Shown here piece by piece: positions 27,101-42,100 of a DNA stretch of 64,000 nucleotides (the first letter of the stretch is position 1; each line of letters begins with the position of its first letter). Source of the stretch: Enoplolaimus lenunculus. Taxonomy: Eukaryota > Nematoda > Enoplea > Enoplida > Thoracostomopsidae. Location of the stretch: NCBI GenBank assembly GCA_030248215.1, contig JASANG010003597.1, positions 124,001 through 188,000 on the forward strand, in the 5' to 3' direction. Below the pieces are notes generated by a model, which saw only the letters and a list, made by a program, of their open reading frames with translations, ran no database searches and was not told the DNA's origin. The position numbers and the translations under genes are program-made.

Positions 27101-30100
27101 GACAAAGAATTTAACACCATTAGACTCAGCTCTACAAGCTGCAATGAATGATATATAATTTGTCAAACTTTTTGACAATCTTTTTTGTTCCACGAGGGAA
27201 CTAGTGACCTTAAAAATCGAATTTTTCAAACATTCAAATTTGGGCGTGAAATGATCAGGGCACATCATGAGAAGCTCAAATATGCAAAAAATTTTCAAAA
27301 TCCGACAACTGCTGGGCAAAGGAGGGCTGGGAGGATAATCGAAAAGACCCCGAGTATTGATACGCTGCAGTAAAAATGAAAAATCCAAGCTAGCAACTAA
27401 TTCAAATTCAGTCAACATATACTCTTGCACGAGTAAAATACTTTAACCAGAGCACAAATGCAGATGTTATATCCGGTTAATATATATGACTCCGGTAAAA
27501 TATTCACTATCCTTATTTGGTAAATTAATATCCGGTCGCACCCTGATATATAAATATATCAGCATACACCTATATACGCAACAAACACATACACTGTGAT
27601 GCGCTGATACATTATATACAGGGTGCAACCGGAATTACAATTAACCGGAACCGGAATTTGAAAATTTTACCGGAACCAGAAAGTGAAAAATGGATTTCAG
27701 CAAAAATTTCGTTTTAATCGTATTTTTTGCTCTATTATTTGTGAAACAACCTTAGTCGAACATAGCTATTTATTTTAATTGTTGTATTTTAGATTTTCGT
27801 CGTCGACTGAAGCGAAATCCACCATCAATGGCTTATATTCGGAGTACAAGTGGCTTTCAAAAGAGATTCTTAAAAATTAGCAAAGTTAAGAAAACGGCCA
27901 AATTATAACACCGGAATTTTCCAAAGGATAATGAATTAAAAACAATCGCATCACAGTGTATGTGTTTGTTGTGCATATAGGTGTATGCCAGGGTACAACC
28001 GGAATTCCGGTTCCGGCATTTTTTCACCTTCCGGTTCCGGTAAATTTTTATACCCTGGCATACACCTATATGCACAACAAACCCATACACTGTGATGCAT
28101 TGATACATTACAATCAGGGTGCAACCGGAATTACAATTTACCGGAACCGGAACCGGAATTTGAAAATTTTACCGGAACCGGAACCGGAAACGGAACCGGA
28201 AAGTGAAAAATGCATTTCACCAAAAATTTCATTTTAATCTTATTTTTTGCTCTATTATTTGTGAAATAACCTTAGTCGAACATAGGTATTTATTTTATTT
28301 GTTGTATTTTAGATTTTCGTCGTCGACTGAAGTGAAATCCACCATCAATGGCTTATATTCGAAGTACAAGTGGCTTTCAAAAGAGATTCTTAAGAATTAG
28401 CAAAGTTAAGAAAACGGCCAAATTTTAACACCGGAATTTTTAAATCCGGTAAAAATTTACCGGAACCGGAACCGGAAGGTGAAAAAATACCGGAACCGGA
28501 ACCGGAATTCCGGTTGCACCCTGATTACAATGTAATCTATCGCCCCCCAAAGGATAATGAATTAAAAACAATCGCAATCAAACGACTACAGTTAATGAGG
28601 TGATAACACGGCTGAGTTTTAAACTGGCCATTTCAACTAAAATCACCAGTAGCAATTTGGTTTTGATTATCGTTGTATGATATATAAATAACACACCTCA
28701 AGAGCAGAATTTGTGTGCGGCACAACTAAGTGTACCTTGGCCATAATCCAATGTTAAAATTCGTTCACATTAAAACACGACGCCGTGGCCTTCCGGTTCG
28801 CAATGTAAACTTACGTGGGCCGTTAGCGTACGCAGCGGGATGTGACCCATGACCCAAGTTTATTTGCTAATTATTAAAGAGGCGCCGATACCAAAATTTT
28901 GCCAATGCAGATTCTTAGTTTGAAAATATACCGATATCGATTCCAACTTTAGTACACCATGCTTAAAGAACAGATACAATACTATATTACATTATTAAGC
29001 GGAGACTTAAACCCTAAACACCATAAACGATTGTAATTTCATGAGAAGGGTTCGTTTCAATTACTCATTTCAAACACAAATGCCAGAGAGATAACATTTT
29101 CCCTGATCAAACATACTGATATTCGCCAAGAAATGAAATTGAAAGCATTCCAACTGACTGACTGTTACGTGCAAAAACTATCGGAAATTTTTACGCAGAG
29201 CAGATGCCCATACTACGCACGAAAACGGCACATTCCTACTAATTAAAAGTTTGTTCAACTGCTGAAGAGAATGTAAAACAGACAAGCACATTACGTAAAT
29301 TTTTGCTTGCTCAGAAATGCAAAAGCAGCAATAGGTTTTTGCCTGATATTAAGCCGAATGAATATGGATATACGGTAATGGCCTTCTCTCCGAAAATTAC
29401 ACGGGAATGCCCGTGAAACTTCTTATAACATTTTTTACTCCCCCACAAGTGAAATGTGGGCCCAGATTTTTCCCAAGGAACGAACCAGTGAACCTCGTTT
29501 GAGCCTTTTCCTCTTCCGCTGGCACATAGCGAATGCCCTGCATTTTGAACCACGTTGGTCTGCATTTTGAACCACGTATGTATATAACAAAAACAACGTT
29601 TGGATATTTATCAATGTCTCATTTTTAATTTTATTCGCTATATGTCTAGTATCTAGTTTGTTTTCGACTGGATTAACCACAGACAAATGCATTAATCCGT
29701 GAAACACCACTAACAGCTGAATTAGACGGTATACCTTATTACCGAGGCCGGCCATGAAACGTTTCGGTCAATTTTTTGTCATCTCGAAAATTCAAAATAA
29801 ATTATTTCTTAGCCTTCTTTCGTACTCTCTAAAGGCTTAAACTAACCTGATTTAAGCTTAAGGTAATCCAGTAGTATTAATCTAACTTTCCAGATGAACT
29901 AAACTAACATGTAGTTTTACGCTTACACTCATTTAAAATCTTACATATTTTCAGTTTAAGCTAAACTTAACTAACTCTTAGATACAAACAATTTCCGGGC
30001 CGCACTTTTTACTTAAACTAAAGATAAGTTTACTTAAACTCGTGTTGAACTTAAAACATGTTAGTTTAAGTAAAACTTAAAATTCTAGTTCAATTAGTCC

Positions 30101-33100
30101 GTCCAGCCATTGAAGTTTTACTAAAACTACCTAACACTCAAGTTTAGTTAAGCTATAATTTAGGTTTAAGTTTTGAGAGTAGTTTTTATGTCGTTCATAG
30201 TTTATTGTGTTTTTCCAAAATATCTTCCAGCGAAATTTTATTTATCCATGAGACATCTCTTCAACAATACTGCCATACATTTGACGAATCCTTGACTTCT
30301 GGTCTGGGTCCCAAGCCACCGAGACTTGCGAAATACCGGGACTTGCCGAGACCGAGATTCCCATCCCTAACGCTAAGCCACCTCTATCTGATGCACCTAC
30401 GAAAACCTGGAAGCACTTAAAAGTAAGATGGTCCAAACAAATAATGCAAATGAACGCAACGCTAGAAAAACAGAGTAATGGAATAAGGTCGTTGTTACGG
30501 TGTTAAAAGTTAATCGGCGTGAGATGTCGTTAGCTACGTTCTAATATATGAAGGAAATATATTAGATTTGAGTTAACTATCCGGCTACGGCCGCGGCATT
30601 TTTGGCATCTGAATGCACCCTGTTAACTATGTTAAATGTCATATTTCCGTCTGTTTATGATTTGAAACAATTCAAAAAGTCGTATGATTTAAAAATAGCG
30701 GAGCAGCCGGCCTAATATCGCGATTCAAAAATGAAACCTAAATTCGTTTGCATTCTGAAAACAGCCTCCAGGAGGTATCTAGGTTATTAATACCTCCTCC
30801 ATCCATGCCTCTCCGACACCGCCGCCGCGTATGCTTATAGCGAAAATGGTAAACTATATACATATCATACATATCTTTCACGTGGTTGAATTAGCAATCA
30901 AATTGTAATTCTCAAACTTATATTTATGTTCAAATCTCGGCTGTGATATCTGCCCAATACTATTAATTATAATTTTAATATGTAATTTCTTTACTACATC
31001 TATAATCGCATACTTACACATATGTATAGGTATACGTATATATACATGTATTGTATTGCTGTCTGTTACAAACGTTAGGTTTGCAATTACACATTGCAGT
31101 AGATTGTGTGCGTAGTTACAGAATTTTAGATGGGCGTTTTTGAAATTTGAAATTTTGAAATTGGCAAACATCTATTTAAATACTGTCTGTATATAAGTAT
31201 ACAAATAAATATGTATGTATGCAGGTTTAAAACAACGTGATGTATTTACATATACGTACGTATGTATATACACAGAAATCAGAGTTCCACCACGAACTAC
31301 ATTTTTCCAAACAGTACGTAACTGAATTTTGTTACTGAATGAATAGCAATTAAATTTTCACAAAAAACATGCCGAAAAAGGAATTCCGATGGAAACCTGC
31401 TGGGTTGCGTTCACTTTGCGGGCTTACGCGTTCTAGACCCTTGCGTTGTTCTCCTTCTCCGAAAAAGGGTTCACGAACAAGAATTTTTCTTCACACCGAA
31501 AAAACGATTTTTAAGACAAAACCGTGAATATTCGTTCACAAAAGCAGGGTGTCCGCGGAATTTTGAGAACAGTTTTCCCTGATTTCCCTGATAGAAATTC
31601 CATTTTTCCCTAATTTATTTGTAGAGACAAGAACATTTCCCCTGATACAAAATGCTTGTTTACATATATGTAACAGTGTCGATCTTTTGGGAAAGCACAA
31701 CACACCCACTGCGAAAATTTCGCATACAAGCGCTGTCAGTCAAAGCATTATAAAATATAGCATGGGATTTCGACGCCATTTTCACGGCTATGTTACTAAG
31801 ATTGTTTCATTTGAGATAACAAATCTGAAACACAACACATTCAACAGGATTTTTCACGTATAAACCCGAATACCGGCAAACAATTATCTTTTACTACGCT
31901 TAGGCTCAGGAAAATAATAAGCAGTAATGTGGGTGTAAACTTCTGCTCGGTCTTTCGAAAGGGTACCTGGGTATTAAAAAGGTTAATCCAAAATCTATCG
32001 CTGGCAAAAAAGCTTGCGCGCAAAAATCTACAGTGTATTTGTATTGTGTTGCAGATTCGCCCTAATACCAATAGCCAGTTATCAGATATGACGCCGTTTT
32101 GTAAAGAATAAACGTTCCTTTAAAAGGGTATATAGATGAACTATGCGTTAGTCGATGTGGGTGTCGTTTTGACACATTCCCTGAAAAAGATCTGTGTTCA
32201 TTTTGAAACCGCACAATTTATCCCTGATCGGCCCATTTTTCCCTGTTTTCCCCGACGAAATAGCAAAATTCCCGTTTTCCCTGATAGCGGATGCCGTGCA
32301 AAGGTGTATATGCCAGTTCCTGAGAACGTAAACCTTTTTAAAGCGATCACGCCAATTCGATATGCTCATATAATCTTCCAAGAACTGTTGTAGCACTCTT
32401 CATATGCTTCATAAGGATATTCTACTGGTTCCAGTGAAACGACTTATTATGACAGAGTGCAACCAACAATGCCGATTGATATTCAGGTCTGATTCCGGCT
32501 CCTGGTATAATTGGAATCAAAATTTTTCATCGTTCCCAACCGTTACTACGTATTACAATTATGCGAGAAATTTAACAAAAATTATCACGGATACATGAAT
32601 AACTTGCACTCTAAACCAGATATACTACATTACATATCGGGCGTTGTTACACGTCGAAATATATACTTAATTTTTTGCAACGACTGCAGTTCCGAGCAAG
32701 TCCACACTGGACACTGACATGGATTGAAAAAGCCAAGCCAATAATTAAATTTTAACATTTTTGCCCGACTCAAATACTTCCAACAGTGTATAAATTTAGA
32801 TCCACAAAATTTACTATTCGGCTCCGGTTCCGGTATCTGGTAAAATTAATATCCAGTGACCCCTGTTACATATAATAAAACTAGGTAATTTAATTTAAAC
32901 AAAAAATAAAATGTTAACTTAGTAACAGATACGCCTTCTCTCCGAGCGGAACTACCTCGGCAGGCTTGGTCAAACTTTACAAAAACATACAAAGGTCCCT
33001 CCCTTACCTTACAAATTATTAAAAGTGCATGTGGTTTCTTCCGTCATTAATTATGCTGCCCGGCACAACTGACCGGTGGCCCCCTTTATTTTCGGACAAG

Positions 33101-36100
33101 CTATTGTACCCAAGAGAAAAGTCTTAAATCTGCCACACTGATAGGTCCAAGTTTGGTTTTGAGGGGTAGATAGAAACATATAGGCGAAGGCGAATAAGGG
33201 CCTTTAATGCGACGCCTCAATGCAAATTTCTCGGTACGCCACTGGGTTTAGCGGTTACTATAGCTTTTACATAAAAGCTTTTTAGAAAATTACAAAAGTT
33301 TCTAAGAAACTGGCAGTAAACCAAAATGACTCGAAGTCCATATATATCTACCCCACAGAACTTGCTACAACCCCTGCCTCCGCTCTGTACACTGGTCCCC
33401 CTGGCGAGTCTATCTGTACGGGGTTTCCAGACCAGACCCCTACGGAGATAACAAGTAGGCATTCAGCTTCTCGCTTGCGAGCTTATTCTACTGTTATTAT
33501 AACCAGTACCCCCCTTCATTTAGAAATTTCTCGATCCGCCACTGATTGGTCCCCGATGTTCAGAAGGCCCATTATCTATTCAAATATTCGTATCGTACAC
33601 ACCAATAGCTCAGGCGAACAACTAAGTTCACAATGAATGCACCTATAACAGCGACAGCAGTTTCGGCTCAAAAAGACATTTTCGACAGGGGATCACGGAT
33701 CACGCGATATATAAATTTGTAAAAACGTGAACGAGAGAAGTAAAAGATAAGCCAAACGCAATTTTATTGCTCGCTTTGAACACAAAAATTTTGGTTTCGA
33801 ACCCTGACGGGAGTGAATAGGCTTGGATGCCCCCTTGAATTCATCAATACGACGAAAGTGTACTCTAAAGTTAGTCTATCAATATATACAATACATTGCA
33901 CATACATATCGTTAATAACAACTATGTGTACATTATTCACCGTGCAGTACTAAACGACGTCCACCGTCGTCAGCCATTTATCTTCAAACCACTTTGACAT
34001 AAATCACATTTTCACAATATAATATACATCAATGTACAAAAACCTTATATATGTATATAATGTACGTATTCCGCTTCAAACCAAAACAAGGGGGCAATGA
34101 AGCTATGCCCCAAACATGGATAAACACCAAAACGTCGTATTAAGATGTAGTACTAATATAACATTGTGTCTAGCTCTCGTTATTTTCCTCGAGAGACCAA
34201 TAACCAACATCGTACCCATACCATACGCCTTTACTAGAAAATTTAGATTTCGCCGTTGGTTATATATTATGTGCGTATATTTTTGTCTGGACCTGGCCGC
34301 AGTATGCACAATTATATATGTACTAAAATCGCCTTGACCCTAACGCTAGTTTACAACTACATATACCTAAAATGTGATCCTAATTAAGTAAGCTAACTGC
34401 CAAGTGCGAAAAAAATATCCCAAATTTTTTTCAAACGGCAGGGTTACATGTACCAGCAACCACAACAGTATATACTTCGGTCAAATCTGATAAGCATTTA
34501 ATTCACATAAGATTGGGGAAGTAAAAAAATCCCTTGACTCCACTTAAGATATGCATAGGTATCCATCCGGACACCGGCCATTGTTACTTATATATCATTT
34601 TATTTCTCACATAAGCGATGCCTATAGATGTAACAATAACTATGCAAAAAAACGAGAAATATGCACAGACAAAGATAGAACGTTATAAAATTTACTTCCA
34701 CTTGTAAGCCATTCGAAAATTTCTGCATACACTTTCTAAATGTTTTGCCTACCCGATCCTCGGTATATATGTTGAGTTGGAAACTTCAAAATATATATTT
34801 GAATAAATCGGCTGTGATATATGTTTATTTGTATACAAATATTTGCCATCAAAGTCACACACGAGACACATACAATAAATTACTTTCAACCATGCGTGCA
34901 CACTAGCGCACCATCCATAAGAAGACAATTTTGCAGAGGTAACCTAAGCGACAGGGTGCAACCGAAATTCACGTGCCGCCCGGCAAAATACTTTGCCACT
35001 TTTACCGGATTAAGAATTTCAGTTTCTATAAAATAGCGGTACAACACGGTGATTTACACATTAAAACGTTGCATGTTAAGCATGTTTAATGACAACTATT
35101 GAAAAAGGTTGAACGGTGGTAATTTTTATAGAAGAGTAAATGAGCTATAATAAAAATTTGTCCAGCAGAAAACACTAGAGATCAAGGGTGCTATCGAAAT
35201 TCCGATTCTGATTAGAATTCCGCTCTAAATCCAGTTGCAGCTAAAATTTTCTCTTTCAACACCGGTGCTATATATTCAGTTCCGCTTTACACCCTACATA
35301 GAACGTAGTCAGGGATGTGCGGTCTCGATCAAAAACCGAGAGTTCTGGTAGCTCAGTCTCAGTCAATTCTGGACTGTTACCAAAAATTAAAACAAGTTTT
35401 TTGTGACCAAAGTTTTGAATGTTTCTTCCTACGTCTGTGTTGTTCTAGCATACTGTTGTGTATCTGATAAGAATTGCTGAGTAATAGGTATATAATATTA
35501 AACTACAAAAACCGCATTCAAATTTTTATTTTTAACAAAAATCAAAACTAACATTCCGTTTATTGTGATCGTTGACCAGAAAACTCTAACTTGTTTACAT
35601 TTTTGGCCTTGGTTTGAAACTTACCGCGACTCAGACCGCACATTATCTTGAGCCTTGACATTGGATACAATTGAATATTAACTCGGTAGTTTTATGCTTT
35701 CTAGCTTCGTTTTCTGTATTTTTAATTCCGGCTCTGGTCGCACGCTGCTTTATTCCTAATTTTTGATAAAATGAAGATTACATATATACACACTTCCGTC
35801 CTTTGACTACACTACATACAAGTTTTTACTATTTACGTACATTTTAATATATATTCTACAATCCGTTCCGTTGTCCAATATAAACTTACCGGATGGATAC
35901 TTAATATTTGCGGTTGTGGTTCCAAATATCATAAAGCAGCTTTTTACAAATGAAAATATTTGAGATTTTGCAGCGATCGCATACCGTGCAAGTCAAGAAG
36001 TTTAACTTTTCTATATATAATGAACTGGAATTAAAAATCCAAACTAACAATTACTTTTTAATAGGGATGTGCCGATACCAAAATTTTTGCGGATGCCGAT

Positions 36101-39100
36101 ACCGATTCCAACTTTAGTACACCATGCTTAATAAACCGATAGGATACTACATTACGTACATCATTACCGGTTTCCCTGACCGGACACAGTGATATGTGCC
36201 CAGAAATGAAATTGATAGCATTCAAACTGACTGTTATGTGCAAAATGTATCGGCAAAGAATCGGCAATTTTTTGCAGTGCCGATGCCGATACTCACGAAA
36301 ACTGCCGATTATTACCGATGCCGATTAATCGGCACATCCCTACTTTTTAATCAATAAACACATTAGTCACTTACTTTTGCACGACTGAAGTAATATTAAC
36401 AGTACACAAATTTAGATGTTATATCCAGTTAACATCCGGTTCCGGTAAAAGTTACTATCCAGCACTGGTTCCGGTTAAATTAATATCCATTCACGTGGAT
36501 TCCTGCTTCAAACATATGTTTTAATTTAGCAAAGAACACGATATATTGCACCAGAATGTATGAAAACCCACATTTCTTCCAATTTGTCTTGTCCACATGT
36601 GAATATAGGGCACATGTCTACCAAAACGGCATACAACAACCTGTTACCAGCAATCTTGCTTCCGCTACCCCTTTCTAATTATGAACACCTGAGCGAAGCA
36701 AGTGCATATACGACTATATGTACGTCATAGCACAATCTGCTATTCAGGTAAATTACCAATTGGCCTAGGCCAACCTACCATTTGAAGCAAATAGCAGTTT
36801 GGCCAAGGCCAAATAGCGATTGCGAGATGTCAGTGATGTAAGACCAACGCTGATTGGTTAACGGTGTTGTGTCTGTACAAATAATCAAATGTGATTGGTC
36901 ATAAGTTCAATAACAGCTTAGACCAGGCTAAAAAATCGCTATTACATAAAATAGCCGATTGGTCTATATAATTGGCCTACGATATGTATGCCTACAAACC
37001 CCAACCCGTTATTTTCCACTACCTAATCAATAATCACAATATCCAGTTCTCTTCTCACACAAACACTGCAAAGACGTTCAATCAATTAAACTCCATTTAC
37101 TTCTGCCACCTTCAACACCACCCACATAAGCGTCTCGTCACCACTACAACATATATGGGTACATACATACCCCTCCCCCCGATGAAACCCGTTTCAAAAA
37201 GTCCCTCGATAAATGGTTGTCCGTGCAGTTGTGTGTGCTGAATTTACCCGTTTCGAAATGAAACACATTTTTCCCAAAACATCAGTTGACTTGCACATAT
37301 TATTTATACTATATATAGTACATAGGTATAAATGCAATCGTAATGATTTATTGCATTACGTCAGATATATATCTCGCTGCGGGCACATTTACATATAAAC
37401 ACACATATACGCATAAACATTCTGTCACATATTAGCATTGGCAGGCAATGCCCCATCTCTGGTAGCCCAGTGATAAAAATTACACTATACAGAATAGAAA
37501 AATGTCGATACCATCAGTCACTTTCAGTATGTTTAAGGTAGGCAGCGGGTGGTGCCACCGGATTTAAAACAAATATTTGAACCGGTGAGCGACAAAATAC
37601 TGCATTTTATCTCAGAACAACGTAGCTCTGGGTATATACCAAGGTTCCAACGAAATTCGCGGAATTCCGATTTTTCCATAATGAACATTTGTTGAAATAT
37701 TGGTAACATGCTAATAGAAAAGAGGTTGTATTTTCCATTATCGGCTGATGCAAATTGGTTTATTGATGCGCTTCCCTAGCTTTAACTGCCAATGATCTCG
37801 TTACACGGATAAAATTGCAGCTAACTCTCTTACAATTAGTAGGACTCTGTTAATATACTATTTTTACTGAAAATATTTTAGCATTAGTAAAACTTACGTT
37901 CCGATTCCGATTCCAGTTCCGGCAAAAAAATTCATTCTGATTCCGTTTCCGACAATCCAGTTTCGGTTGGAACCCTGGTAAATATCAATTTACCAAGTTT
38001 CCATTGGGATTTCTGTTCAGGCCAGAATTCCTGCCAAAGATAAATTCCTGTTAATGTTCAAGCATTCAATGACGCAGGAAAAGGAATTTTTGCGGTTTTA
38101 TCATAAATTATTCATAGTCATTTAAATATTGAAAACTTTGTCTTTGAAAATTTGCTATTTCGAAACTAGGTTTTTGTAATTACGTAGTAGTTCACATTTT
38201 GTTAATACGCCGTATTCTTCTGATAATTTCGCATAATTTTAAGATTACATAGCTGAAAATTCGATTAAGCCACATTTGAATAATTTTTTATAAAGTAGTA
38301 AAACAGCAATAGGGTGATGAAAATTACGTTAACTTCTGGTTCCTGTTCCAGTTCCGGTAAAATATAATTTCTGTTTAATCTGTGCGGTTTAGTGAAACAC
38401 GTTCTATATACATATGACGGACGACGAGCACAAAGTGAATCAATGTATTATATGAAAATCCGAACCAGGGTGCAACCGGAATTCCGGTTCCGGTTCCGGC
38501 ATTTTTTCACCTTCCGGTTCCGGTTCCGGTAAATTTTTACCGGATTTAAAAATTCCGGTATTATAATTTGGCCGTTTTCTTAACTTTGCTAATTTTTAAG
38601 AATCTCTTTTGAAAGCCACTTGTACTCCGAATATAAGCCATTGATGGTGGATTTCACTTCAGTCGATGATGAAAATCTAAAATACAACAAATAAAATAAA
38701 ACCTATGTTCGACTAAGGTTATTTCACAAATAATAGAGCAAAAAATAAGATTAAAATGAAATTTTTGGTGAAATGCATTTTTCATTTTCCGATTCCGGTT
38801 CCGGTAAAATTTTCAAATTCCGGTTCCGGTTCCGGTAAATTGTAATTCCGGTTGCACCCTGATCCGAACAACAATAATTATTACTGCATTGTGCATAAGT
38901 TTCATAACATTAACAGCCGACGCTTATATGAGATTGTCAGTCAAGGTAGGAAGTAGAAACCGAGACTTCAGAGTTTTTACTAAGCAGCTGGAAAAGCGGC
39001 CTATAACGCGTGGATTGAATAAGCGGCCTATAAAGCGGGGATTGAATAAGCGGCCTTAGGATTTCGAGGCAAGCGCTCTTGCCACTGCGCCACGTAGCAC

Positions 39101-42100
39101 ACCTATCTAACTACTATTTTCGTGGACTGTATGTCTCGACCGTATGCTGTCGGTTAGCATACATACAGTGCACTACAGTAAACTGCTTGTCCACATAACG
39201 GACAGGCATGTGTCACATGCTTACACCTCTCTCAGCTCACATTTTGTATATATGACATGAAATTATCGTAGAAGCATGAATAAATTGCACTGTGAAACAG
39301 ATTATATTGATTTAGCGCATATACGTATCTATATCATTAAAGCTGGTACGTCCCACATATGTATTTTGGACAGCGTTCCAGCAGATTCACATATCTACGT
39401 ACCGTTATTCGGTTCCGATTTCGGTATAATTAATATCCGGTCGATCCCTGCTATATATGTATCAGGGTGCAACCGGAATTACAATTTACCGGAACCGGAA
39501 TTTGAAAATTTTACCGGAACCGGAACCGGAAAGTGAAAAATGCATTTCACCAAAAATTTCATTTTAATCGTATTTTTTTTGCTCTATTATTTGTGAAACA
39601 ACCTTAGTCGAACATAGGTATTTATTTTATCTGTTATATTTTAGATTTTCATCATCGACTGAAGTGAAATCCACCATCAATGGCTTATATTCGGAGTAGA
39701 AGTGGCTGTCAAAAGAGATTCTTAAAAATTAGCAAAGTTAAGAAAACGGCCAAATTATAATACCGGAATTTTTAAATCCGGTAAAAATTTACCGGAACCG
39801 GAAGGTGAAAAAATGCCGGAACCGGAATTCCGGTTGCACCCTGATATGTATCATGAATATAATATATAAGTCAACGAATGTCTTCGATGGGAAGCATGAA
39901 ATTTGATTTTATTTAAATTTTGAAAAAATTGTTTTGAATTCTGATGCAAAATTAAGCACTTCGTTTGTTATCTAAGGGTTTAGGTCAATGTATAGAATAG
40001 GGCCGTAACTGTAGTATATTGGTGGTATTCCTGGGCCTAAGCCTAAGCGAAAAAATGAGGCTATACCTAAATCTATATTAAATATATATCATGGTGCAAC
40101 CGGACCGGGACCGGAGAACAAAAAACACTTGTTACCGAAAAATTCATTTAAAAGCTATTTTATCGCTTTTAATGGTGTAAACACATCAGTTAGGATGCAA
40201 AAATCCTGAAACAAATGCAGTAGCTGTGAAACGCATGATAAATTATATATAGAGTATGACACAAATTAAAAGTTTGGCAAAACACGCTCAGATAATTTAA
40301 GAAAATAAGTTAGAACAATAGGCCAAATTATCTTAAATTTTCGAATGAGAAAATTTTTCAATATCGAAAATACTGGAAAATTCCGCGAAAAATACCGGAT
40401 TTATTACCGAACCGGATAGTGAAAATACCCAATTTCCGGATGCACTATGATATATACCACTTTTTCGCTCTGTCGCAGCTGCCCTAACTGTATCCTCTGT
40501 CCCAACTGTCCCGCTGACTTACTCTCCCAGCTTTCTCCATTGACCAACTGTCCTAATTGTCCACACTGTCCCAATTATATTTATTGTGTGTACTCCAGGC
40601 ATCGACCGGATATCCGGTTTAATATCTGGCAAAATCCGACATCCGTATCCGGTTCCAGTATCCGGTATAAACGTACCGGATATTTGTAGTTGCGGTTCCA
40701 AATATCATAAAACTGCCTTTTGCACGTAAAAATACTAGATATTTTGAAGGGACTGCAATTCCGAGAAATTCATGAATGGACACTGACATGGAATAAAAAA
40801 TACAAACCAACAATTATATACTCTTAAACTTATAAATACATATTTTGCACGACTTAAATACTTCCAACAATGGACAAATTTCGATCCTATATCCGGTGAA
40901 CATTCGGCTCCGGCTCCGGCACAAAATTCGCTACATGGCTCCGGTTCTGAAAACCAGCCAAATACCTAGATTTGCCGAGTCCGAAACCGCACACCCCTAT
41001 TGTTCAATAGAGATAAATATTATATCAACACATATTTCGATGTATGGTGTACTTATACGCACGCGCAATATTGTTTTGATGGTAAGCCGAATTTCAAACT
41101 GCGCATACGCATTTAGGCACGCACGTATTTAGGCATGTTATTACGTATTAAGAACACAGCTTCAATTATTGCGTATAATACGGCTAAACATTTACATAAA
41201 TATTCTACGTACCAAAAACAAAAATGATAACGCTCTACGTTTTCGACATATCTATAGGTGTTCAGGGTGAAGCGTTCAACAGTAAATCTTGTTCCATGTG
41301 GAATTTCTACAAAAATTCAATTTCTGTCCCACTGTTGAAAGACACAGGAACGGCTATTTTTGCCGTTTTATGGCCAACTAAGAAGAACTAACGTAAAAAC
41401 ACAAAGTTATGTCCCAAAAAATTTTGTTGTAAACTCAGCTTCTTTTCAAAACTTGTGTTTCGTAAAACCGAGACCTGACTACCGAGACCGGCCATGAAAA
41501 GTCTCGGTGTCGGTCAATTTTTGTTCATCACCGAAATATTATAATTTTCAAAATACCTAATTTTTGGTACTTTTTTTCGTAGTTTTTTTTGTGTTTTTCA
41601 TAGTTCTTGTGTGTTTTCAGAATATTTGCTAATAGTGATCGCGTAGTTATAAAAGTTCATAGATTCAAAGCGAAATTTTATTCATCAGGCATCAATTAAT
41701 TTAACAATATTAACTTCTAATTTTTACAGGTTTACCAGCATTTGCTGATTCCACGCGTTTTAGTCTAGGTTCCAAACCACTGAGACTAAAAACCGAGACC
41801 GAGAGAGGTCACTACGCAGAATTTGCAACTTCACACAATAACATACGTACATCAGGTGACTTTTGAGGGGGTAGTGTAATAGACACTGAAGTCAAAAAAG
41901 CTTCAGTATCCTGGGCGCTGAAGCCAAAAAGCTTCCGTGTCCAGGACATTGAACCATTTTTGGCTCCAGTATCCGGGATACTGAAGCTTTTAGGCTGCAG
42001 TATGCGGGACACTGAAGCCAAAAAAGCTTCAGTGTCCTGGATACTGAAGCCAAAAAAGCTTCAGTGTCCTGGATACTGAAGCCAAAAAAGCTTCAGTGTC

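Noticed and set aside
26852-27430. Minus-strand frame of 192 codons in the TCF intron
   Set aside because: No motif, no coding-like composition, and its end overlaps a gccaccctg MITE fragment; no splice sites support it.
28203-28400. Stand-alone small gene of 65 codons
   Set aside because: It lies wholly inside a MITE with target duplications, starts with GTG rather than ATG, and is broken in other copies.
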